Assembly: GCA_008373165.1 (NCBI GenBank)
Contig: RQOU01000068.1
Span: 1-61,022 of the forward strand
Source: SAR202 cluster bacterium
GTDB lineage: Bacteria; Chloroflexota; Dehalococcoidia; Lucifugimonadales; Lucifugimonadaceae
Direction of reading: 5' to 3'
Length of the DNA: 61,022 nucleotides
Shown: in pieces, positions 1-8,090 of the stretch
Layout of the letters: each line of letters opens with the position of its first letter
How positions within the stretch are numbered: position 1 is the first letter of the stretch
Translations under genes and position numbers: made by a program
The notes under the pieces: model-generated
What the model saw: the letters and a program-made list of their open reading frames with translations, nothing else
Databases searched by the model: none
Told to the model about the DNA's origin: nothing

Positions 1-69
1 TTCAAATAATCGAAGCATTTATTTCTAAATCGAATTCACACCCCCTTTTAGTCGAGGACACTAATGTCG

Positions 70-75
70 TAGAAT
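70..75 (+). promoter_or_regulatory. Possible -10 element of rpoD
   Basis: TAGAAT matches five of six bases of TATAAT, 65 bases upstream of the TTG start. The hexamer 17 bases further upstream (TTTAGT) is a poor -35, so this is only a weak suggestion. Confidence 0.22.
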
Positions 76-139
76 GAAAGACTGACCGAAATTTTTTGGC
101 TCAGTTAAGGGAATCAGCAACCCAGAAGGAATAGCCCCT

Positions 140-1660
140 TTGGTTCAAAAACAACGAACTTCGGATGTGAATGATATTTCAGCCGCGCTCGAAGGCGAGA
201 ATGAATACACCCCCGCTTTAACACGCATGGAGGGTACGGAAGATGAGGCAAACCAGGTAACCGAAAGCGGCGCTACAGCCGTGACTCGTTCAGAACTGGA
301 TATGTGGGAAGCAGCCCGAGCATCAGATTCCACCACAAGCATTACCAATGCCCTCCAGCAGGAAATACAGGAATCGGAACTGACAGAGGACACCGTTCGG
401 ATGTACCTCAGAGAAATCGGCCGCGTCGCACTCTTGACTGCCGCCGACGAAGTGGTCCTTGCACGTGCGGTCGAACTAGCCCAACGCCTTGAATCGATTG
501 AAAAAGAAATCCAAGGCGATATAGAGGTTGGAACGCCCGACCCCTTTACGGTTATAACGGATATTCTTCTGAAACTTGCCCCTACAGCTGATACCGCTTC
601 CGCTATAGCTAAATACCTTGGACTTGAGACACCAGTCACCCTTGGTGCTGCTCTGACTAACCCTGACTTACGTGCGCTTCTTGACGGCAAGCGCGAAGAC
701 GAAGTAACCAACTATCTTTCTGACGCTTTAGGCGTAGACCCTGACGAAGCCCACAAATTAGTCGTTGAATTGTCTGTTCTCTCACGATTACTAGCTTCAG
801 ATATGGTCGACATACTGGGTATCGATCCTAAATTAGAAAAACTTCCAGACGAAATAAGCAAACCTAAATTCCTTGCAGCCCTCGAACCATTAACACCTGT
901 TCTTAACGCCCACCTGATGCGTGTACGAGAGGAAGGCGAAAAGGCACGCCGGCATCTGGGCGAGGCAAATTTGAGGCTAGTAGTAAGCGTTGCAAAAAAA
1001 CACCTTAATCGTGGGCTCTCGATGTTAGACCTCATACAAGAAGGAAACATAGGACTGATGCGAGCGATTGAAAAATTCGATTTCCGCAAAGGGTTCAAAT
1101 TCAGCACCTATGCCACGTGGTGGATCCGGCAGGGGATCACTCGCGCAATTGCGGATCAGGCACGAACAATTCGTATCCCTGTTCATGTCGTAGAAACGCT
1201 AAACAAGATCATGAGAGCACGTCGAGAACTTGGGCAACAATTGAATCGTGAGCCGACGGTCGAAGAGTTAGCTGAGCGCGTCGAACTTTCGATAGAGCGA
1301 GTATCCGAAATTCTTCAGATGTCTCAGGAACCTGTTTCCCTAGAAACACCAATCGGTGAAGACGCTGAAAATGAACTTGGGGATCTAATCCAAGACAGTA
1401 ATGCTCCTGCTCCTGCTGATGTCGCAGCCCAGTCATCAATGCGCGAGCAAGTTGACAGAGTTTTAGGGCATCTCCAAGATCGTGAACGCCGAGTCTTGGA
1501 ACTAAGATTTGGCCTTTTCGATGGGCGACCTCGAACGCTAGAAGAAATAGGCGGAGAATTAAACCTCACCCGTGAACGCATACGCCAGATAGAACGAAAG
1601 GCCCTCGGACGCCTTCGTGGCGATGCAAACGTTGCAGAACTACGAGAATTACTAGCATAA
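140..1660 (+). CDS. rpoD: Primary RNA polymerase sigma factor (sigma-70, RpoD/SigA)
   Basis: This is the housekeeping sigma factor that directs core RNA polymerase to -35/-10 promoters. The 506-residue protein has region 1.2 near residues 82-120 ([12 protein letters not shown]). The conserved region 2 core lies near 266-335 and includes [18 protein letters not shown] and the melting motif [11 protein letters not shown]. Region 3 follows, and region 4 with its helix-turn-helix is near 435-495 ([20 protein letters not shown]). Residues 120-260 are a poorly conserved linker, as is usual for primary sigma factors. The start is a TTG with an AGAAGGA ribosome binding site 9 bases upstream; the acidic N terminus fits region 1.1. 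A strong terminator follows. Family assignment is very secure. Confidence 0.97.
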   Translation: MVQKQRTSDVNDISAALEGENEYTPALTRMEGTEDEANQVTESGATAVTRSELDMWEAARASDSTTSITNALQQEIQESELTEDTVRMYLREIGRVALLTAADEVVLARAVELAQRLESIEKEIQGDIEVGTPDPFTVITDILLKLAPTADTASAIAKYLGLETPVTLGAALTNPDLRALLDGKREDEVTNYLSDALGVDPDEAHKLVVELSVLSRLLASDMVDILGIDPKLEKLPDEISKPKFLAALEPLTPVLNAHLMRVREEGEKARRHLGEANLRLVVSVAKKHLNRGLSMLDLIQEGNIGLMRAIEKFDFRKGFKFSTYATWWIRQGITRAIADQARTIRIPVHVVETLNKIMRARRELGQQLNREPTVEELAERVELSIERVSEILQMSQEPVSLETPIGEDAENELGDLIQDSNAPAPADVAAQSSMREQVDRVLGHLQDRERRVLELRFGLFDGRPRTLEEIGGELNLTRERIRQIERKALGRLRGDANVAELRELLA

Positions 1661-1677
1661 TTCCTAACGTAACTACC

Positions 1678-1718
1678 AAAAAAGCCCCGGATTCCACACT
1701 AGGATCTGGGGCTTTTTT
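1678..1718 (+). terminator. Rho-independent terminator after rpoD
   Basis: A GC-rich inverted repeat (AAAAGCCCCGGATTC ... GGATCTGGGGCTTTTTT) lies 17 bases after the rpoD stop and ends in a run of six T. Stem, short loop and T tract form a canonical intrinsic terminator, which separates rpoD from the fur-like gene. Confidence 0.9.
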
Positions 1719-1834
1719 GATCAACAAAATCTTTCCAGCTTAACCGCAGTGATCCAAAGTGCCAAGCAACTTGAAAATAAACCTTCCGACACTAAGTAAC
1801 GCTCAAAACAAATTCCCATAAAATATTTAACTAA

Positions 1835-2269
1835 ATGACTGAATTAAATAACTTCGCAACCAAAACTCTGCGTGGATCTGGTCTTCGAGCAACGCCCACA
1901 CGCAAAGCGATCATAAACGTCCTTAGAAACACCAGCAGCCACATGACAGCTTCGGAAATCATCCGGAACCTAAATGCTGTAGCGAAAACATATGATCAGT
2001 CAACCGTCTATCGCGGGTTAAGTGATCTCGGTCGTGTGGGTCTCATTGCGGAATCACGCATAAGTCCCGGCAATACTGTTTACGAATGGATAAGCCAATC
2101 AAATCATCACCATCTACAGTGCACCAATTGTGGCCGAACTATGCCGCTTGACGCTCAATTAGTTCAAGAATTCATTTCCAAAGTCCATAGCCGCCACGGT
2201 TTTCACGTCAATGCTACTCATCTAATAGTTTCAGGTACGGAGCACGCCTGTCCTGCTAACAAAAAATAG
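1835..2269 (+). CDS. Fur-family transcriptional regulator (Fur/PerR/Zur type)
   Basis: This is a metal- or peroxide-responsive repressor of the Fur family, 144 residues. The winged helix is near residues 10-85 (TPTRKAIINVL, TVYRGLSDLGRVGLI). The dimerisation/metal domain follows with HHH at 91-93, the structural-zinc CTNCG at 96-100 and HGFH at 121-124. The C terminus carries only one cysteine (C139, ACPANKK) where many Fur and PerR proteins have a second CxxC, so the structural zinc site may be altered or absent. Specificity (iron, zinc, manganese or peroxide) cannot be read from the sequence. The gene stands alone behind the rpoD terminator and converges on the NHL gene with only three bases between the stops. 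Confidence 0.9.
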   Translation: MTELNNFATKTLRGSGLRATPTRKAIINVLRNTSSHMTASEIIRNLNAVAKTYDQSTVYRGLSDLGRVGLIAESRISPGNTVYEWISQSNHHHLQCTNCGRTMPLDAQLVQEFISKVHSRHGFHVNATHLIVSGTEHACPANKK

Positions 2270-2272
2270 TTT

Positions 2273-3166
2273 TTAAATCAGGCTAAATTTCGTCACCCGC
2301 TGACCCTGACCAGGCTCGCCAATTTCGGCAATATAAATGTTGCCATCAGAGTCGTAACTCCCTCCGTGAGCTGCTTGACATGCATCTGAGTTCCCACGCC
2401 ATCTTGTGATCAACTCTCCGTCTAAACTCCATATCGAAATTCCGTTACCTCCGCCCTGCTCCACAACATAAGCAATTTCATCATCAAAGAAAATATCGCC
2501 TGGGCCCACCACATCATTCCACTCAGAAAGATAATTGCCATCAGCGTCAAATATCTGAATACGATTATTCTCACGATCACAAATGTAGACCTTATTGTTT
2601 TTGTCTACACCGACTTTATGCAAAATCGAAAATTGTCCCTGAGCAGTACCCGCCTCGCCCCAGGAATGTTCAAGATCACCACCTGAACTAAAACGATGAA
2701 CCCGTCGGTTGCCGTAACCATCGGATACAAATAATCGACCATCCGGGGCAGTCGCGAGGCCCGTTGGATTATTAAATGGCAATCCATTTCCACCGACCGT
2801 TGTAACCGTAATACTGGCGTACCCGTGCACGCCCAATTCTAAAAGAACCTCACCATTTTCATTGTGCTTGGTAACCTGGTGAGTCTGGTGGTCAGCAAGC
2901 CATATGTGATCATCCCCATCAATGAAAACGCCGTGCGGCACTCGGAATTCCCCCTTATCCAATCCAAGATCGCCCCACGAACCTATGAATTTACCGTCAG
3001 TTGTCCAGCACGTGACCGGGTGTTTTGATCGACTGAACAACCAGATACGGTCCTTCGAATCAACTCCAACATCTGCACACTGTCCAAGTTCCCAAAAAGC
3101 AGGTTTATTACGAAGCCAATCCTGGTCTACTTCATATCGAAATTTGCCTTCACCAACAATAGTCAT
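2273..3166 (-). CDS. PAL-like NHL-repeat beta-propeller protein (paralogue 1)
   Basis: This six-bladed NHL propeller resembles peptidyl-alpha-hydroxyglycine alpha-amidating lyase (PAL), the zinc enzyme that completes peptide C-terminal amidation. Numbered from an upstream TTG (3205), the PAL landmarks are R59 (FSRSKH), H91 (VPHG), Y164 (SDGYGNRR), H196 (ILHK), R211 (CDREN) and H280 (AAHG). These correspond to the metal-binding histidine triad, the catalytic tyrosine and both arginines of animal PAL. The cysteine after that tyrosine in animal PAL is glycine here. There is no signal peptide, so it is probably cytoplasmic. I prefer the ATG that gives MTIVGEGKF (about 3166) to the TTG. The true substrate is unknown; two close relatives lie nearby. 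Confidence 0.82.
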   Translation of the reverse strand: MTIVGEGKFRYEVDQDWLRNKPAFWELGQCADVGVDSKDRIWLFSRSKHPVTCWTTDGKFIGSWGDLGLDKGEFRVPHGVFIDGDDHIWLADHQTHQVTKHNENGEVLLELGVHGYASITVTTVGGNGLPFNNPTGLATAPDGRLFVSDGYGNRRVHRFSSGGDLEHSWGEAGTAQGQFSILHKVGVDKNNKVYICDRENNRIQIFDADGNYLSEWNDVVGPGDIFFDDEIAYVVEQGGGNGISIWSLDGELITRWRGNSDACQAAHGGSYDSDGNIYIAEIGEPGQGQRVTKFSLI

Positions 3167-3250
3167 GTAATCGCCGCCATTAATTTTGAAAAACCCTGTG
3201 CGCAAAATAACGCTGAGTCGCCACGCTAGCTCTCCTAACGTATCCTGTCA

Positions 3251-3736
3251 ATGCATTTCAATAGCTCGGAGAAAAATGTGAAAGATAGAAAAAGTGCAGT
3301 ATTAGCCGCAATAGATGAGAACTGGAGACAATTCCGGACCTCATTAGACCGCCTAGTAAGCGAGGACATGTCTAAGGCAGGAGTATTAAGCGATCTTGCG
3401 GTCACTGACATAGTTGGTCATGTGACCACATGGGAATGGGAATTAGTCAACGCTCTAGACAGGAATCGTATCGAACCGATAAGTGACATCGACGAGTTCA
3501 ACAAAAATGCCATACAAAACAAAAAAGGACGTACACCCCGCCAGATCATAGAAGATATGGAGCAGATTCATAGATCGTTACGCGATCAACTAGCCAAAAC
3601 TCCTAATGCATATTTCGAACCAAATGAACCGTTCAGAAAATTTATTGACTCATGTACAGTTCTGCACTATCAAGAGCACGGTTCTCAAATAAGAATATGG
3701 GGCTCGGAACATTCACTTAGGGCCTCCGATCAATAA
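3251..3736 (+). CDS. DinB-superfamily protein, ClbS/DfsB-like
   Basis: A 161-residue four-helix-bundle protein of the DinB/YfiT superfamily, closest in appearance to the ClbS/DfsB branch. It starts with a long helix (AIDENWRQFRTSLDRL). The motif DIVGHVTTWEWE supplies the first conserved histidine, and a C-terminal HYQEHGSQIRIW supplies the usual histidine pair. Members are metal-dependent thiol transferases, hydrolases or stress proteins; ClbS protects against colibactin by hydrolysing its cyclopropane. No substrate can be named here. It is transcribed away from NHL paralogue 1 and towards NHL paralogue 2, with 45 bases to the former. Confidence 0.75.
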   Translation: MHFNSSEKNVKDRKSAVLAAIDENWRQFRTSLDRLVSEDMSKAGVLSDLAVTDIVGHVTTWEWELVNALDRNRIEPISDIDEFNKNAIQNKKGRTPRQIIEDMEQIHRSLRDQLAKTPNAYFEPNEPFRKFIDSCTVLHYQEHGSQIRIWGSEHSLRASDQ

Positions 3737-3757
3737 GAGAAACTATCAATCTCTTTT
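3735..3757 (+). terminator. Weak hairpin with short T tract after the DinB-like gene
   Basis: AAGAGA and TCTCTT form a six-base-pair stem around a nine-base loop and run into TTTT. It overlaps the stop codon of the DinB-like gene. The stem is short and AT-rich, so terminator function is uncertain. Confidence 0.35.
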
Positions 3758-3811
3758 GATGACAATTTCCCTTTCTAGGATTCATTGACCAATTCGCAAA
3801 ACCCCGACCGC

Positions 3812-4759
3812 CTAGCCGCTCGCTCGTTTCCACTTTCTAAGACTTGTGACCTCACGTACCGGATCTTGCTGCGAGCCAAATGCTGTGTAGGAGACTTCAG
3901 CTACATATACCGACCCTTCTGAGTCAACCGCTATCGCATGTGGCGCAATGAATTGATCATGTCCTTCTCCTCCAAATTCATCACCGAATCTCGTCATTTC
4001 GGTACCTTCCCGATCCATAACCACTACTCTCCGACCAAGCCGTCGCACGCCTTCTTGAACCGGAGGAGGGCCAGCCTCAGCTACATAGAGATTCGTATCA
4101 GATCCGTTGCCATTGATAATTGCAATCGGCCGGTGAGAATGAATCTGCTGCACAAATTCCCCGTCGACCGTAAATGTTTGGAGCCTGAAATTTTCACGAT
4201 CGGCCACTGTTACCCTATCCGAGCCATTCATCGCAATGTTATGTGGAAGTGAAAACTGGCCAGGTAAGGAACCCGGCTCGCCCCATGACTTGATGTAATT
4301 ACCATCAGAATCGTAACGATGCACACGAGAGTTTCCATATCCATCTGAGATAAAAAGATCCCCTGAGTCTGGGTGAATAGCAACGTGAGTCGGACGATTA
4401 AATGGGTCTCCTTCCTGCCAGGATGCTGGTTTGCCTTTTTCACCTAATCGATAAATGAGTTTCCCTTCCTTAGTTCGCTTTTCGACCATATGTGCGTCAT
4501 CGTCCGCAAGATAAAGGTTATCCTCACCATCTATTGTGATCCCATGAGGACGAACGAATTCCCCTGCACCCCAAGTTTCAAGAAAATTTCCATCACGATC
4601 AAATATGATTACCGGGTGATCTCCTCTATTGAAAACGTACACATTATCATTCGAATCGACGGCCACCGAAGTGGCCTCCTTGAAAAACATAGGATGAGGA
4701 AGTTTTGCCCAAAACGGGACGGGTTTATAAACAGTTTTTGATGTTGCAGGCTGGACCAT
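3812..4759 (-). CDS. PAL-like NHL-repeat beta-propeller protein (paralogue 2)
   Basis: A 315-residue NHL propeller with strong PAL-family landmarks: R45 (FNRGDHPV, matching the FHRGDH of animal PAL), H72 (RPHG), Y141 (SDGYGNSR), H173 (LPHN), R188 (ADREN) and H274 (APHA). The three histidines correspond to the catalytic zinc ligands of rat PAL. The cysteine next to the catalytic tyrosine is glycine, and the aspartate after the last histidine is alanine. It has no signal peptide, unlike secretory-pathway PAL. It lies 57 bases downstream of a close paralogue (4817-5794) and is probably co-transcribed with it and the aldolase gene. A carbinolamide or hemiaminal-type lyase is a reasonable guess; the natural substrate is unknown. 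Confidence 0.85.
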   Translation of the reverse strand: MVQPATSKTVYKPVPFWAKLPHPMFFKEATSVAVDSNDNVYVFNRGDHPVIIFDRDGNFLETWGAGEFVRPHGITIDGEDNLYLADDDAHMVEKRTKEGKLIYRLGEKGKPASWQEGDPFNRPTHVAIHPDSGDLFISDGYGNSRVHRYDSDGNYIKSWGEPGSLPGQFSLPHNIAMNGSDRVTVADRENFRLQTFTVDGEFVQQIHSHRPIAIINGNGSDTNLYVAEAGPPPVQEGVRRLGRRVVVMDREGTEMTRFGDEFGGEGHDQFIAPHAIAVDSEGSVYVAEVSYTAFGSQQDPVREVTSLRKWKRASG

Positions 4760-4816
4760 GATAATTTCCTAATTTCTTTTGCGCTTACGTGTTGATAAAG
4801 ACATGAATTCCGACAC

Positions 4817-5794
4817 TTATAAACGTCGCCACTTTCGAAGGCTGACCACCTCGCCAAGAGGCGGGGCTTCCAATCCCGAATTATCGGGATTAGAAAAGTA
4901 GTTCGTCCACGCTACCTCTGCAACGTAAACAGAACCCTGTGAATCAGTAGATACACCATGTGGTGCCGTGAACTGTGAAGGGCCTTCACCCGGCAAAGGC
5001 CCGCCTAAATGTTGCTGGTAATCTCCTTCGGATGAAAGTACCGCAATCATTGCACCAAGATTACGCACCCCTTGCTGAACAGGCGGGGGAATCATCTCGC
5101 CGACGTACAAGTTGTCGTCATCACCTTTCCCTTGGGTGACTGACATCGGATGATGAATATGAATTTGCTCAACAAATTCACCCCCAGTTGTAAAAATCTG
5201 TAGCCTAAAGTTTTCTCGATCAGCAACAACCACTTTGTCCAAACCAAGCATGCTGATGTTATGAGGAAGGCTGAATTGCCCTGGATCTGTGCCAGGTTCA
5301 CCCCAGGACATCATATGCTGACCATCAGGGTCGAATTTATGGATCCGTGAATTGCCGTAGCCATCTGATACGAATAACTCTCCTGTTTCTGGATGAATAG
5401 CCACATCGGTTGGACGGTTAAACATTCCTCCGCTCTGCCAATCACATGGTTGCCCTTTTGTGCCTATCGTAAAGACCACCTGCCCATCATTAGTCCGCTT
5501 TTGAACAAAATGACCATCATCATCAACAAGGTAAAGATCGTCATTGCGGTCAATTTCTATACCGTGTGGTCTTACAAACTCATCGTGACCCATTCCCCTT
5601 AAGAAATTGCCATCGACGTCAAATACCGCAATTGGCTCTGTTCCACGGTTAAAAACGTAAACGTTATCCTTGGAATCAACAGCAATGGATGTGGCATCGC
5701 CACGGAATGTCACACCCATAGGCAATTTTGCCCACCCAGAAACAGGTTCATATTTAGTTTGAGATGTCGTAGTTTTCATTTTATGATTCGCCAA
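4817..5794 (-). CDS. PAL-like NHL-repeat beta-propeller protein (paralogue 3)
   Basis: A 325-residue NHL propeller and close paralogue of its downstream neighbour. Landmarks are R50 (FNRGTEP), H77 (RPHG), Y146 (SDGYGNSR), H178 (LPHN), R193 (ADREN) and H279 (APHG). Blades carry NHL signatures such as NRPTDVAIHPETGELFVSDG. The middle of the two proteins is nearly the same while the ends and the loop before the last blade differ, so this is an older tandem duplication and not an assembly artefact. No secretion signal is visible. The gene starts 33 bases after the aldolase stop, so the three genes probably form one transcript. The substrate is not known. Confidence 0.85.
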   Translation of the reverse strand: MANHKMKTTTSQTKYEPVSGWAKLPMGVTFRGDATSIAVDSKDNVYVFNRGTEPIAVFDVDGNFLRGMGHDEFVRPHGIEIDRNDDLYLVDDDGHFVQKRTNDGQVVFTIGTKGQPCDWQSGGMFNRPTDVAIHPETGELFVSDGYGNSRIHKFDPDGQHMMSWGEPGTDPGQFSLPHNISMLGLDKVVVADRENFRLQIFTTGGEFVEQIHIHHPMSVTQGKGDDDNLYVGEMIPPPVQQGVRNLGAMIAVLSSEGDYQQHLGGPLPGEGPSQFTAPHGVSTDSQGSVYVAEVAWTNYFSNPDNSGLEAPPLGEVVSLRKWRRL

Positions 5795-5827
5795 GTGATA
5801 ATTTGATAGCGCAAAATATTTACTCAG

Positions 5828-6586
5828 TTATTCGCCTCTGGAGTCCGCAAGCCAGTCCCTAAGTTGATCTGGCAACCACTGAACTAGGTTGATGCCTCGT
5901 TCTACATCAGAAGACATCAAGCGACCGCGTGCATGAACCGCCTCTACGACCGAACTCATTGCATCTAAAACCGCGGGGTGGTCAGCATGACCGGGGTGCC
6001 CCAGCGATTGAGCAAGGTCTTGAGGTCCAAAAGTAATCAGGTCTATACCATCGACATCAAGAATTTCATCGATGGTCTCAATCCCGTTCTTTGTTTCAAT
6101 TTGAATTGCAACCGTAACCTGTTGATTGAATTCCCTCATGTATTCGGCTGGTGTATACCCATGCATCCCATAATCACGACCACGCGATGTGCCGAAAGAT
6201 CTTTCGCCTTCAGGACCGAATCTTGCAGCTTTCGCAATTCGCTGAGCCTGCTCAGCATTATCGACATGCGGGCATAAAATCCCCATTAGACCACGATCAA
6301 AAGCACGCAAAATTGTGTCTGTTTCAGTATTAGGAATTCTTGCCGTACATGTCATCCCATGCATATCGGCAACGCGGCACATAGATTCAACCGATTCCCA
6401 ATCAAAAACACCGTGCTCCATATCCAGATGAAGGGCATCAAATCCAGCGTATCCAGCCCATTCAGCTATCGTCGGTTCTGGAAATGTGAGCGTTAGGTTA
6501 TGTGAAATCGTGCCATTATCTATAGCTGCGCGAATATTGCTAGGTCTCAAAATAAGCTCCGTGTTTTTATGTTCCGCCCGGGACAC
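5828..6586 (-). CDS. HpcH/HpaI-family class II aldolase
   Basis: A 252-residue TIM-barrel aldolase that should cleave 4-hydroxy-2-keto acids (for example 2-keto-3-deoxy sugar acids or 4-hydroxy-2-ketoheptanedioate) to pyruvate or a ketoacid plus an aldehyde, using a divalent metal. Catalytic residues of the family are visible: H58 (LDMEHGVFD), R83 (ARIPN), the metal ligand E164 (QIETKNG) and D190 (GPQDLAQSLG). It heads a probable minus-strand operon with two PAL-like propellers. A perfect palindrome lies just upstream of its start and may be an operator shared with the divergent MFS gene. The exact substrate is undetermined; the context suggests sugar-acid or hydroxy-ketoacid breakdown. Confidence 0.88.
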   Translation of the reverse strand: MSRAEHKNTELILRPSNIRAAIDNGTISHNLTLTFPEPTIAEWAGYAGFDALHLDMEHGVFDWESVESMCRVADMHGMTCTARIPNTETDTILRAFDRGLMGILCPHVDNAEQAQRIAKAARFGPEGERSFGTSRGRDYGMHGYTPAEYMREFNQQVTVAIQIETKNGIETIDEILDVDGIDLITFGPQDLAQSLGHPGHADHPAVLDAMSSVVEAVHARGRLMSSDVERGINLVQWLPDQLRDWLADSRGE

Positions 6587-6595
6587 ACCAAGACG

Positions 6596-6607
6596 TGAAC
6601 CGGTTCA
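6596..6607. promoter_or_regulatory. Perfect palindrome TGAACCGGTTCA, possible operator
   Basis: A 12-base perfect inverted repeat centred on CG lies 9 bases upstream of the aldolase start, in the divergent promoter region shared with the MFS gene. A central CG with this symmetry is typical of LacI-family operators. No regulator gene is adjacent, so binding is inferred from symmetry and position only. Confidence 0.4.
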
Positions 6608-6762
6608 GATGCTACCGTAATTACCGCCAAATGGAATCTGGTACTGATTCAAATGAGGGCGCGGCCGGAGTATACAGCCAACTTGGTAATAATCGAGATC
6701 ATTTCGCCAGCTCAACCATATAAGTTGTTGTCTAAAACAAGCATTCTGATTAATTGCCAATA

Positions 6763-8001
6763 ATGTTTATAACTAAATTAAGGCAGATCTACCGAGGCTA
6801 TCCGATCGCAATAGTCGTTTTCTTATCGACAGGCCTGTCGGTTGGAATGACCCAATACGCGTTTGGAGAGTTCGCTGGCCCACTCAAAGAACAGTTCGGC
6901 TGGTCACAAACACAACTTAATCTCTCTCTGGCATTTTCGTTCATATCTGGCCTATGTGCACCTTTCGTCGGCACCCTGAGTGACCGTATAGGTATCAGAC
7001 CAGTAATGTTTGGATCAATTCTGATCATTGCAATTGGGTTTTTGATGCGCCCATTTATCACCGAACTATGGCATTGGTATCTGTTCAGTGCCCTTGTTTA
7101 CACGGGATTCCCGGGTGCAACTGTCCTTCCGGGGGGCAAGATGGTAGGACTCTGGTTCCCAAGAACCCGGGGAAGAATGATGGGAGCAGTTATGGCGGGC
7201 AATAACTTCGGCGGCATCACGATGCCACCTCTAGCAGCAGCGATAATAGTCGTCTTCAACTGGCAAACAGCGTACGTGGTTTTCGGAGTGATTATGGGTG
7301 CCTTGGCAGTCATGGCTCTGTTTGTAATTGTCGAAGATGAAAAGAAAGTCGAAAGTGAAATGAAACGGACCGGTCGAGGTGACCAGGCGCAAATAGCACG
7401 TGCCGCCGCCCAAGCCGGTGTCACTCTAAAGCAGGCCTTAAGAAACCGAAATTTCTGGCTGGTCACCGTTGGACTTGTAGCAGCAACTTTCACCTATCAG
7501 GGAGTATTGACCCAATTACGCCAACATTTTGAAGAAAGCGGATTCACGCCGGCGATGGCCACAACAGCTGTTAGCACCATTGCTGGCATGGGAATCTTCT
7601 CCAAGCTAGCTTTCGGCAGAGCAAGTGAAAAAATCACTGCGCGTATCGCCACAATACTTTCCATAGGGCTACAAATGGTTGGAGTACTCATTATCGCCCA
7701 AGTGGATGCATCGCACCTTTTATGGCTCGGTATATTCGTGTTCGGGCTCGGTTTTGGGGGACTGGGGGCATTGGCCCTTCTAGTCGTGCAAGAGATGTTT
7801 GGAATGAAAGAATTTGGCGGGATCATGGGCATCATGCAAGTTGGCATGATCGCATCTGGCACCGGCGCACCAATGATGGCTGGAGCAATTCACGACTCAT
7901 CAGGTTCATTCGATTCCGCATTCCTGATAGTAGCCGCAATCTTTGTTGTCGGTATCGCAGCACTGGCATTAGCAAGACCTATTGAAACGGAAAGAATGTA
8001 A
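6763..8001 (+). CDS. MFS transporter (OFA/oxalate-formate antiporter-like)
   Basis: A 412-residue, 12-helix major facilitator. The first segments contain GMTQYAFGEFAGPLKEQFGWSQ and the MFS loop motif GTLSDRIGIRP; the second half has a central cytoplasmic loop rich in charges (about residues 195-230). The topology and the FGWSQTQ region resemble monocarboxylate and oxalate/formate-type carriers common in catabolic loci. The ATG at 6763 is preferred to the in-frame TTG at 6754. It diverges from the aldolase/PAL-like operon and converges on the TIM-barrel isomerase gene, which suggests it imports the carboxylate or sugar acid processed by this block. The substrate is inferred from context only. 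Confidence 0.85.
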   Translation: MFITKLRQIYRGYPIAIVVFLSTGLSVGMTQYAFGEFAGPLKEQFGWSQTQLNLSLAFSFISGLCAPFVGTLSDRIGIRPVMFGSILIIAIGFLMRPFITELWHWYLFSALVYTGFPGATVLPGGKMVGLWFPRTRGRMMGAVMAGNNFGGITMPPLAAAIIVVFNWQTAYVVFGVIMGALAVMALFVIVEDEKKVESEMKRTGRGDQAQIARAAAQAGVTLKQALRNRNFWLVTVGLVAATFTYQGVLTQLRQHFEESGFTPAMATTAVSTIAGMGIFSKLAFGRASEKITARIATILSIGLQMVGVLIIAQVDASHLLWLGIFVFGLGFGGLGALALLVVQEMFGMKEFGGIMGIMQVGMIASGTGAPMMAGAIHDSSGSFDSAFLIVAAIFVVGIAALALARPIETERM

Positions 8002-8019
8002 ACCGCAAACCCGATTTTG

Positions 8020-8068
8020 ATCCTTTTGATGTTGCTCCAAGTTAATAACTGGACAACATCAGAAGGAT
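8020..8068. terminator. Long inverted repeat between convergent genes
   Basis: ATCCTTTTGATGTTG and CAACATCAGAAGGAT form a 15-base-pair stem with one G-U pair, extended by TCCA/TGGA past a one-base bulge, around a loop of about ten bases. It lies between the convergent MFS and TIM-barrel genes and could stop transcription from both sides, but it lacks a T tract on either strand. Confidence 0.5.
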
Positions 8069-8090
8069 TCGGTTCCTATTATTGATAGGT

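Noticed and set aside
145-711. Antisense frame of 188 codons over rpoD
   Set aside because: It is low-complexity (Ser/Arg-rich) and mirrors the sigma factor codons. It has no ribosome binding site or recognisable domain.
3812-5794. Assembly duplication of the two adjacent PAL-like genes
   Set aside because: The proteins differ at many positions and in length (315 and 325 residues), with different ends and loops. This is a genuine older tandem duplication.
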